A stretch of 46,142 nt of DNA from Candidatus Firestonebacteria bacterium RIFOXYD2_FULL_39_29 (GTDB lineage Bacteria; Oederibacteriota; D2-FULL-39-29). Positions 33,014 through 40,125 of the stretch are shown here, piece by piece (the first letter of the stretch is position 1; every line of letters starts with the position of its first letter). The stretch is from the NCBI GenBank assembly GCA_001778375.1, contig MFGV01000011.1, forward strand, positions 1 through 46,142. Reading direction: 5' to 3'. Position numbers and translations under genes: made by a program. Below the pieces are notes generated by a model. The model did no database searches. It saw only the letters and a list, made by a program, of their open reading frames with translations, and had not been told where the DNA came from.

Positions 33014-34693
33014 CTACCTGATCAAGGAAAGTTTTTTTATCGGGAACCTAATAATATTCCCGTTATTTTCAATTTTTATCAGATAAAAGTACACACCTGA
33101 GGAGACCAGGGAAGCATCCCATTTTGTCTCGCGAAAACCGGCCAGTGTCTGGTTTTCTTCGATAGCTGCCACTCTTTCCCCTGCTGAATCGTAAACATTT
33201 ATAAACACTTTTCCCGGTGTATCCACCTTGTAAACAAAAGTAACAGTTCCCGTCCTACACGGATTTGGATATGACGCAAGACCGTCTGCGCCGATATTTT
33301 GAGCAGTATTGATGATTTTATTAAAAACTACCGCGGTTGTATTTTTCGAAAGTGTGAAAATTTCAGTTTCATAAGGATTAAAACCGGCTTTATATATTTT
33401 TAATTTGTACTCTCCAAAAGGTACGCAATCAAAAGTATAATTGCCAGAATTATCTGTCCGGCAGGATTTTACGGCCAAAACACCGGACACGAGATCCATG
33501 CGGGTATCTTTCAACGGTGTTATTCCATCAGCATCATACATTATACCGTTGATTGTACCGGAGGTACTTATAACTATCTTTTTCGAAGCAGCAGCACTCT
33601 TGTTTCCCGCGTAATCTTCAGCAAGAACAAAGAAGTACCAATCTCCGTCAGCAATCATATCATAACATACTGTAAGATCATTTTTAAAAACCCAGCTGCT
33701 GCTGAAAGTCTCCGTAGAGTTCCTGCTTAAAATAAAGTGATAGCCTTTGACCCCTGTAGCCCCGTCTCCCGGCGCCTTGGAATCCTCCGACTCTACCCAG
33801 GAAAAATGGGGACAGTTATCAACACCGGGCAAGGAGTCAGGATGAGAAGAGGAATTAACTACGGGTATAGCCGGAGCAACGGCATCACATACAGAGGATG
33901 CCTGATTATTCCCGATCTGCTGTTCGTTAAGAGAGCTATCAACCCCTTGAACGGTATAGTAGTATCTCTTTCCATCAACTAAACCGCCGCTTAAAGATTG
34001 TGAAAAACTTTCAGTAACTGTATTTCCATCAGTATTTACCTGAGTCCCTTTTTCCCCGAATACTTCTGATCTGTATATTCTATAATAAGAAATACCCGTC
34101 ATTCTCTGCCAGCTAAGCTCTACCCCGCCTCCAATTTTTGAAACAACAACAAGGGAGGTAATGGAAGTACTCAAACTCTTTGAAAGCGCAGAGACCGCAA
34201 TATTCCCGATAACACTTTCATTTCCCGCTAAATCAACCGGCTTCACCCTGTAATAGTATGTAATTCCATAAATAAGACCGCTTGTATCAGTAAACTCATT
34301 TCCGTCAATCTCCGTAATCAAGCTCCCATTCGCAGACTGTTTTATCGATCTATAGACACGATATACTCTTGTAAAGGATTCGTTATCAAATACACTCGCC
34401 CAGGCAATCTTTATACTACCGTTTAAAAGGGTCGCAGAAGTAAAACTTTCGACTGCAGAAGGCGGTGTATCATCAATATTAACCGTAAAATACCAACCGT
34501 TATTTATTTGATAATGTGCGGAAGAAAACTCGCCGTTAAAAGCTCCGGCATCCCCGTTAATAAGATAATTTGAGGAGGAGGCTTCTGATATTCTGCCGGA
34601 ACTATCCCCTTCATATTTCAAATCATACGTCAAAGAGGAAAAAGTTCCAAACATCAGGGAATTTAATAAAAATAATAAAAATAAAATTCTCAT
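33014..34693 (-). CDS. Secreted fibronectin-like protein with FlgD-Ig-type C-terminal tail
   Basis: 559 residues. A signal peptide is followed by two fibronectin type III-like domains (about 85-265, GITYYYRVKPVDLAGNES, GKRYYYTVQGVDSSLNEQ). Next are an Ig-like segment, a carboxypeptidase-regulatory-like domain (about 380-460), and a C-terminal FlgD-Ig-like domain with the marker SYPNPCRTGTVTFVYKVDTP and GVYFYLIKI. Such tails serve as type IX-like sorting or attachment signals in some phyla. GAGG lies before the ATG, 2 bases after the stop of the sialidase-like gene and 6 bases before PorV. Confidence 0.82.
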   Translation of the reverse strand: MRILFLLFLLNSLMFGTFSSLTYDLKYEGDSSGRISEASSSNYLINGDAGAFNGEFSSAHYQINNGWYFTVNIDDTPPSAVESFTSATLLNGSIKIAWASVFDNESFTRVYRVYRSIKQSANGSLITEIDGNEFTDTSGLIYGITYYYRVKPVDLAGNESVIGNIAVSALSKSLSTSITSLVVVSKIGGGVELSWQRMTGISYYRIYRSEVFGEKGTQVNTDGNTVTESFSQSLSGGLVDGKRYYYTVQGVDSSLNEQQIGNNQASSVCDAVAPAIPVVNSSSHPDSLPGVDNCPHFSWVESEDSKAPGDGATGVKGYHFILSRNSTETFSSSWVFKNDLTVCYDMIADGDWYFFVLAEDYAGNKSAAASKKIVISTSGTINGIMYDADGITPLKDTRMDLVSGVLAVKSCRTDNSGNYTFDCVPFGEYKLKIYKAGFNPYETEIFTLSKNTTAVVFNKIINTAQNIGADGLASYPNPCRTGTVTFVYKVDTPGKVFINVYDSAGERVAAIEENQTLAGFRETKWDASLVSSGVYFYLIKIENNGNIIRFPIKKLSLIR

Positions 34694-34695
34694 AA

Positions 34696-36360
34696 TTACC
34701 TCAACAGTAATATTTTTTTGACTAATTGAGCGGAAACTCCGGTTTGCACGCTCTTAACCTTGAGCCTGTAAAAGTAAACCCCGTTTGCCCTGTCATTTAT
34801 ATTCAAATCTTTAATCTCGTTAATTCCCATAAGTGCATTTTTTTTAACAAAAGCCACAATATCTCCGGCTTCATTAAACACGGTCATTTCCACTTCTGAA
34901 GGATCCGTGACAAAATACCTGACCACAGGATTTTGCCCGGATCTGACCGGATTTGGCGCAGACCAAACCTCATTTTCAGGTAAAAGCGAGGTATTGTTAA
35001 TAACCATTCTAAAATGAGATGTTTCACTCCAATTACCAAGCAAATCCATTGCCTTGACATGAAGATACCAGCTACCATTTTCTGTCTTTGGAAAGGACAA
35101 GGTATTCGAAGGGCAATTTATAACTTCAGACGGTACCGTAGCCGCGCTTTTATCAAAGGCACAGCTAAACCCCTTCACCCCGGTTCCTCCGTCATTATCG
35201 GAACTCTCAAAGATGAAGACAGGGCAATTGTTATTGCATCCGCCCCCGGAGGGGTGATAGGCGGGACTTTTGATGGACACCGGGGACGGAGCAGAGGTAT
35301 CTTTAATTCGATACATTACCTGACCTGATTCTTTATACAATAAATGCAAATTCTTTTTAAACGAGGTAAAAAGCAGTTTGCCGGGTTGAGTAAGCGTACC
35401 TAAAATAATTTCGGAAGAAAAAGCAAGACCCTCATCCTCACTCATAGAAAGATATATTTTATTCGCTCCGGTTCTATTGTCAGACCAAACTACATATATG
35501 ATTCCGTCTGTATCAATTGTGATAGCAGGGTTTTTTGCAGTACCTGAAACATTTGTCGAAACCGTCTTTTCCATCTCCCAGCCTGAAATTTTATACTTCT
35601 TGAAATATACTTTGTCAGCCTGTTCCCAGACTGCATACACAACACCTTTAGAGTCCACGGAACAGGAAAGTGAAGCAATTCCGGAAGAGGAAAAATTACT
35701 TTCTCCGCTCCAGGTAATACCACCGTCGCTGCTGGTAGAATATTCAGCATAAGATGACCCGCCTCCCTGCCAGAGGACAATCAACAAGTTTCCTGATTCA
35801 AACACAAAAGGATTTTCCGAACTCCCGCTACTTATTGTTTTAACGTCAGACCAGTTACTTCCGTTATTAAAACCTTTTTTGTAATAAATCACACCATCTT
35901 CACTCCAAACCGCGTGAACAGACCCGGTACTGCCTGAAAATATGTTAACGGAAGAACAATTACCTCCTCCACTCAGCTCCAGAGGATCCCCTGTCAAACC
36001 TCTTCTCAAGAAGACCCGGTAAATTCCCAAATTATTATCCAACCACGCATTATAAACAAAACCATTTATACCGGCAACTGAAGGGGACAAAGAATCATTG
36101 TTCACCGTAGAAAGAAATGAGTTTAACGACCAGGAAAGTATATTTTCCGTAGAATTCTTAAAGTAAACCCCGTTATTTGCGCTTCCCCCGTTACAGGCAT
36201 AAGCAAATAGACCAACCCCTTTATCGGCAGAAACAGAAAAAGCAAAATCTTGAATACTTCCGCTGACATTAGTTATAGGTAAAGGATCCGTCCACCCGGT
36301 TAAAGCAAATAGAGCAATAGGAAAGAGATTAAATAATACGGTCAATATAGTTTTTCGCAT
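34696..36360 (-). CDS. Secreted sialidase-fold (BNR-like repeats) protein with FlgD-Ig-type tail
   Basis: 554 residues. The signal peptide is followed by about six Asp-box or BNR-like blades (WSEDGVIYYKKG, STSSDGGITWSG, WSDNRTGANKIYLSMSEDEG). These give a beta-propeller like those of sialidases, but I see no set of catalytic arginines. A cadherin-like middle part and a C-terminal FlgD-Ig-like domain (SAPNPVRSGQNPVVRYFVTD, GVYFYRLKV) complete it. First gene of the three-gene surface cluster with the fibronectin-like protein and PorV. AAGGGG is upstream. Likely exported to the surface; its ligand is unknown. Confidence 0.82.
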   Translation of the reverse strand: MRKTILTVLFNLFPIALFALTGWTDPLPITNVSGSIQDFAFSVSADKGVGLFAYACNGGSANNGVYFKNSTENILSWSLNSFLSTVNNDSLSPSVAGINGFVYNAWLDNNLGIYRVFLRRGLTGDPLELSGGGNCSSVNIFSGSTGSVHAVWSEDGVIYYKKGFNNGSNWSDVKTISSGSSENPFVFESGNLLIVLWQGGGSSYAEYSTSSDGGITWSGESNFSSSGIASLSCSVDSKGVVYAVWEQADKVYFKKYKISGWEMEKTVSTNVSGTAKNPAITIDTDGIIYVVWSDNRTGANKIYLSMSEDEGLAFSSEIILGTLTQPGKLLFTSFKKNLHLLYKESGQVMYRIKDTSAPSPVSIKSPAYHPSGGGCNNNCPVFIFESSDNDGGTGVKGFSCAFDKSAATVPSEVINCPSNTLSFPKTENGSWYLHVKAMDLLGNWSETSHFRMVINNTSLLPENEVWSAPNPVRSGQNPVVRYFVTDPSEVEMTVFNEAGDIVAFVKKNALMGINEIKDLNINDRANGVYFYRLKVKSVQTGVSAQLVKKILLLR

Positions 36361-36725
36361 CCTTACGCCCCTTGAGAATAAATAAATACGTCCGTAAAGT
36401 CTATAACATCCATAAAGTCTATAAAAGTGACAATGAACTTGTCATCCCGTGCTACGACACAAAAATTCGAATGATCGTGTCAGTTTAGCATCAATGTCTC
36501 AAATCAGACCTGGTTAAACATTAAGTTTAGAATTTCTAATTTAGAGCTTAGAGTTTGCCTTAAATGCCCCTTAAGTAATTATCTGTATTATATCAGAAAT
36601 TTATGAGAGGTCAAGTAAAAAATGCAGTAAAATATTTTATGCTTTCTCATTTTGCTTGGATTTTCACTTCAGGCATATTTAATACAGTATTTTCTCGTTA
36701 AAAAGTCAAATGTATTGCCAGAGAA
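36361..36725. other. Gene-free gap with remnants of both repeat families
   Basis: No supported gene. At 36440-36482 a partial family 2 repeat (GTCATCCCGTGCT) runs into ACGACAC/GTGTC, a weak hairpin centred on TTCGAA. At 36513-36562 a diverged family 1 piece (TAGAATTTCTAATTTAGAGC) folds on itself. The remainder is AT-rich and featureless. Confidence 0.6.
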
Positions 36726-38327
36726 TTACTTTCCTTCCCATTTTACCGCAATAACATTTTCAGGAAGCCCGCCGGATTTTCCCCAATCTTTTTTCAAATC
36801 CTCAAAACGATTCTTATTCAACTGAAAGAAAGAGAAACCTTTTTCCGTAAATTGAATTCCCGTATAATTATTATCAGCCATGCATTTAAACACTTTTTCT
36901 TTTGACCTTTCCTGTACATATACCCCCGGGTTTTCAGTATCATATTTGCAGAAAGTCAGTAAATCTTCTATGTATACCAAACCAAGAGGTCCTGTACTCC
37001 TCACAAAAAGAAGCCTCGGCATTATTAAGTGATATTGCTGCATGTATTTTGGTCCGTTAAAATAATAGCTATTCACATATACCACCATTTTATCTTTTGG
37101 AACCGACTCCATTAGCGGCATAATTTTGTTTACAAGTTGTTTATGGTAATCCCCGAAGGTTTTATATCCCTGTTCTTCAAGATCAATATAATACACATTT
37201 GATAACGCATATACCAGGACAACAGACACTGCAATTATTTTATAACTATATTTAAACAAATTCTTCTTTCCTGATGTTATTTTCATATTATATAATTTCA
37301 TAACTACCGCGGAAATAATTATAGCGAAACCGGCAACGGGGATATACCTGTAGCGCGAATATTGAAAATATTTCACGGTAGGCACAGGAAGATAAGGAAT
37401 TAATGTTATAAGCATCCAAAAGAGTCCAAAACGTATCATTTTGTCTTTTATTAATAATAGGCAGGAAAAATACGCAATCAAAACAATAATACTTACAACT
37501 ATCACGGAATTGGAATTATAATCAAAGATACGGTAATTCAAATACATAAAATCAATATAATCAAAGATATTTTTACCAAGCTGAACCGGGATGGACATAT
37601 CAAACTTATAATAAGATGAGATTGATTGCGTATTTTTCACAAATAAATAAATAATAATATAAGCAGCTGTTATCATAAAATAAGGAAGCAGTATTTTTAT
37701 ATTACTTAAATAGTTCTTCTTTGAAAACGGTTTATTGTTAAACAATAAAACATAAAGCATTAATAGCACCGGTATTATAACTGCATTAAATAAAGCAAGA
37801 TGGGCAAGTAAAGCGAAAAATATAGAAATATAATAAATAATAATCTTTTTCGTTTTCCTGTAATATATAAAACCGGCAATGGTTAGAAGTATAAAAAGCA
37901 TTAGAGTTGAATGTCCCCTGCCGGAAATCCAGGCAATAGCTTCAATCCCTTGAGCGCTCAAGCCATAAAAGAACATGACCAGGAGGGATAATACTTTATT
38001 ATTTGAAACAAGAAGAACCACCAGCCCCAGCATTAATACATTTAAAACATGCAGAATTATGTTTGTGATATTATATCCGGCCGGATTAATCCCAAAAATA
38101 AGCATATCAATATAAGAGGACAGGGACGACATAAGCCAGGAATACCTTTCGACACAGGAAAGAAAATTCATTCTCATTTTTATAACAGAGGTAATTCCAA
38201 AAAAATCATCACCCGAAAAATAGTTATTAATCCACCTGCCATAAACAATCAATATAATTGCAGTAATAAAAAAACAGGCAAAAACATACTGCCTGCCGGT
38301 TAAGTCATCTTTTTTTAAATATTTCAT
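36726..38327 (-). CDS. Polytopic membrane protein, probable GT-C glycosyltransferase
   Basis: 533 residues with about ten membrane helices. An acidic pair in the first periplasmic loop (NYFSGDDFFG) is the usual GT-C catalytic Asp position. Next comes VERYSWLMSSLSSYIDMLIFG with the helical pattern of the protein mannosyltransferase/ArnT group. The soluble C-terminus of about 130 residues is unrecognised. It would transfer a sugar from a lipid carrier to a surface molecule; donor and acceptor are unknown. It has a perfect promoter whose start lies about 4 bases before the ATG, with no Shine-Dalgarno. It stands alone. Confidence 0.7.
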   Translation of the reverse strand: MKYLKKDDLTGRQYVFACFFITAIILIVYGRWINNYFSGDDFFGITSVIKMRMNFLSCVERYSWLMSSLSSYIDMLIFGINPAGYNITNIILHVLNVLMLGLVVLLVSNNKVLSLLVMFFYGLSAQGIEAIAWISGRGHSTLMLFILLTIAGFIYYRKTKKIIIYYISIFFALLAHLALFNAVIIPVLLMLYVLLFNNKPFSKKNYLSNIKILLPYFMITAAYIIIYLFVKNTQSISSYYKFDMSIPVQLGKNIFDYIDFMYLNYRIFDYNSNSVIVVSIIVLIAYFSCLLLIKDKMIRFGLFWMLITLIPYLPVPTVKYFQYSRYRYIPVAGFAIIISAVVMKLYNMKITSGKKNLFKYSYKIIAVSVVLVYALSNVYYIDLEEQGYKTFGDYHKQLVNKIMPLMESVPKDKMVVYVNSYYFNGPKYMQQYHLIMPRLLFVRSTGPLGLVYIEDLLTFCKYDTENPGVYVQERSKEKVFKCMADNNYTGIQFTEKGFSFFQLNKNRFEDLKKDWGKSGGLPENVIAVKWEGK

Positions 38328-38337
38328 AAGCTAAACG

Positions 38338-38366
38338 ATTATAAAAGCTTTATATGCTTTTGTCAA
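38338..38366 (-). promoter_or_regulatory. Perfect promoter of the GT-C gene, near-leaderless
   Basis: TTGACA (38361-38366), a 17-base spacer and TATAAT (38338-38343). Only 10 bases separate TATAAT from the ATG. Just upstream, an imperfect inverted repeat (GGTTTTATCGT / ACGATAAAAACC, 38369-38418) may be an operator. Confidence 0.8.
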
Positions 38367-38471
38367 ATGGTTTTATCGTGGTGTTTTCCCATGATTTTGA
38401 TATAAAACGATAAAAACCAAATATTATCAAGTAGTATTGGAAAAAGAAACTGAAAGTATTATTTTGTCATC

Positions 38472-38481
38472 TATGTAAAAG
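38472..38481 (+). repeat. Left subterminal inverted repeat of the IS
   Basis: TATGTAAAAG, the complement of CTTTTACATA at 39885-39894. Confidence 0.75.
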
Positions 38482-38599
38482 TTTGTCAAGACACAAATAT
38501 ACCACTAAGGCAAAATAAATGTGTTTGCCAAAACTCCTTCCGTAGCTAATCAGCAGAGTTCTTTTTTTGCCTTTTTTATGCTTTAATTACTTTAATTTC

Positions 38600-38721
38600 T
38601 CTTGGTCTTCAGTCATCTATCGGTGCTCTCTAAGAGCATTGTAATCTATGATTTAAACCAAGGGCAGATCAACCATTCCGTTGGACCTCTAGGGTCAATG
38701 ACAAAAAGGATCTTGCCCTCA
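38600..38721 (-). ncRNA. Candidate bridge (seek) RNA of the IS
   Basis: Transcribed strand minus, downstream of the transposase as in IS1111 elements. First module: outer stem GGGCAAGATC/GATCTGCCC (38709-38718 with 38662-38670) and inner hairpin GACC/GGTC (38684-38696). The first loop strand carries TTTTGTCATT (38697-38706), identical to the left flank. The other carries ACGGAATGG (38673-38681), complementary to the right flank. Second module: stem ACCAAG/CTTGGT (38657-38662 with 38601-38606) and hairpin GCTCT/AGAGC (38625-38637). Its strands carry ATTACAAT (38638-38645; the element's right end reads ATTACCAT) and ATAGATG (38614-38620; complement of CATCTAT at the left end). All guides include an AT core. 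The fit is by eye but has the geometry known for IS110-family bridge RNAs. Confidence 0.75.
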
Positions 38722-38753
38722 ATCAAGCATTTTTTGGCAAAAAAATCACAAGC

Positions 38754-39758
38754 CTATCTGATTAACTTTAATATTTCTTCTTCATTGAAGTATTTTTTGT
38801 TTTTCCACACTGCAAGGCTTATCGCTGCTATCTTTCTGGATATATCATTGTAAGCATTTTTATCATTATAGCCGTTCTTAGTGAGATGATCAAAATATTG
38901 CTTAAAAGCGTTATTGCTATTAACTGCCGACTGTGCCGCCATTTTGTAAACGCACTTAAGTATACTGTTACCCCATATTTTACTGCTGCCATAACTAACG
39001 CCATCACTAGTTCGCTTGTGACGAACCAACCCGCAGTAACTGTAATATTTGTGCTTGTTTGCAAAACGCTTCGGATCAATTACGTATGCAACTATCTTTG
39101 CGGTTTGGATATCACCAATACCGGGTATTGATTTAATATAATCGACTTCTTCAAATTCTTTAGATTGTTCTTTAATTTCTTTCACATAAGAACCTCTCAT
39201 TGTTTCCATTTCTCTCAGCAATTTATATATATTGCTTCCCACAAACTTATGTCCGGGATCCGCTATGTCTTCTATCAAGCTTTCATCGTTGTAAAGCTTT
39301 TTTCCTGTTTGTTTTTTTCCGGATCTTCTAAATATAGATTTATACCGATTTTTCATTCTTACAGCATCTTCAACCAATGCCATATAACCTGAGATTAATA
39401 TCTTAAATTTTTCCCTCTTAGATCCATCATGATATACAGGAGTCAGAAAGCCGCCTCTTAAAAATCTTGCTAGCTTTCTGGCATCCAATTTATCAGTTTT
39501 TTTCTTTGTATAATCTTTGTTAGCGACTGGATTGCAGACCAATACTTCTTCTGCTTCCGGCCTTATTATGTCAAAGAGCCAACTGCTTATCTCAGATTCT
39601 TCGAAGGTTACTATCTTTTTTCCGGTAAAACTCCTCAGATAGTTTTTAATTAGCCTTCCGTTTGTTTCTATTTGAGAGCTATCCTTTTCGCAGCCCTTGT
39701 TGTCCAGAACACACATTGTACATGTTGACGAATGCGCATCAATTGCTATATAATTCAT
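38754..39758 (-). CDS. IS110 family transposase (RNA-guided recombinase type)
   Basis: 334 residues. The N-terminal RuvC-like DEDD domain (DEDD_Tnp_IS110) has Asp7 (AIDAHSS), Glu53/54 (TFEES) and the pair Asp89/Asp92 (KTDKLDARKLA). The C-terminal Transposase_20 domain has SIPGIGDIQTAKIVAYV at about 210-226 and the serine motif GSSKIWGNSILK (Ser259 by position). The lengths and order match intact IS110-family enzymes, so the element may be active. AAAGGAGG lies 4 bases before the ATG. Known family role: with its bridge RNA it recombines donor and target DNA. Confidence 0.95.
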   Translation of the reverse strand: MNYIAIDAHSSTCTMCVLDNKGCEKDSSQIETNGRLIKNYLRSFTGKKIVTFEESEISSWLFDIIRPEAEEVLVCNPVANKDYTKKKTDKLDARKLARFLRGGFLTPVYHDGSKREKFKILISGYMALVEDAVRMKNRYKSIFRRSGKKQTGKKLYNDESLIEDIADPGHKFVGSNIYKLLREMETMRGSYVKEIKEQSKEFEEVDYIKSIPGIGDIQTAKIVAYVIDPKRFANKHKYYSYCGLVRHKRTSDGVSYGSSKIWGNSILKCVYKMAAQSAVNSNNAFKQYFDHLTKNGYNDKNAYNDISRKIAAISLAVWKNKKYFNEEEILKLIR

Positions 39759-39884
39759 GTGGCCTCCTTTCGAAGTTTTTGTGTGGGATAGTATCTCTGA
39801 TACTAAGCCCGTCTTCGTGATATATTAATATCACAAAAAAGGTCTGCTCTTAAAGAGCCTTATGTACCTTCTTCGGAAGGAGGT
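39759..39884 (-). promoter_or_regulatory. Right end of the IS: stacked hairpins before the transposase
   Basis: Four short hairpins: GTATC/GATAC (39791-39803), GTGATAT/ATATCAC (39817-39834), GCTCT/AGAGC (39846-39858) and CCTTC-TTCG-GAAGG (39867-39880). The third has the same arms as the hairpin inside the second module of the candidate bridge RNA. They may protect the gene from outside transcription or be an alternative RNA site. Confidence 0.5.
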
Positions 39885-39894
39885 CTTTTACATA
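39885..39894 (-). repeat. Right subterminal inverted repeat of the IS
   Basis: CTTTTACATA, complement of the left repeat at 38472-38481; five bases (TTACC) then lead to the AT core. Confidence 0.75.
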
Positions 39895-39898
39895 TTAC

Positions 39899-40027
39899 CA
39901 TTCCGTGCTTGATACGGAATCCAGTGTCTTTTTTTCATTTATTCATACTAAAAAAAGGAGACAAAGACGTTGGATCCCTAATCCCTCCAAAAAGAATGGC
40001 GGGCAGGCGAGTCGAGAATGACAGAAA
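39899..40027. repeat. Dispersed palindromic repeat, family 2, split by the IS
   Basis: CATTCCGTGCTTGATACGGA with stem TTCCGT/ACGGAA, then ATCCAGTGTC, then about 75 bases on CCTCCAAAAA...GGCGGGCAGGC, also found in the copy at 41855. Its first bases (TTTTGTCAT) now lie at 38462-38470, beyond the IS. The rest of the gap to 40125 holds only a small CCGTC/GACGG hairpin (40062-40076). Confidence 0.75.
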
Positions 40028-40125
40028 AATGAGTTTTTCAGCAACCTGTTAGTTTGTTTTGCCGTCCACCAGACGGATGCATACAAAAGTCATGCGGCTA
40101 TCATACAATTGATTACACATTGCTT

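Larger units (their letters stand above)
38469..39901 (-). mobile_element. IS110/IS1111-type insertion sequence, about 1.43 kb
   Basis: One transposase gene on the minus strand with non-coding ends. Inverted TATGTAAAAG lies at 38472-38481 and its complement at 39885-39894, close to but not at the ends, as in the IS1111 group. An AT (with C before it, CAT) occurs at both junctions (38469-38470 and 39900-39901). Joining the outer flanks gives ...TTTTGTCAT-TCCGTGCTTGATACGG, an intact copy of the family 2 repeat. That defines the ends and shows the element entered that repeat. The element contains a bridge-RNA-like segment. Confidence 0.8.
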
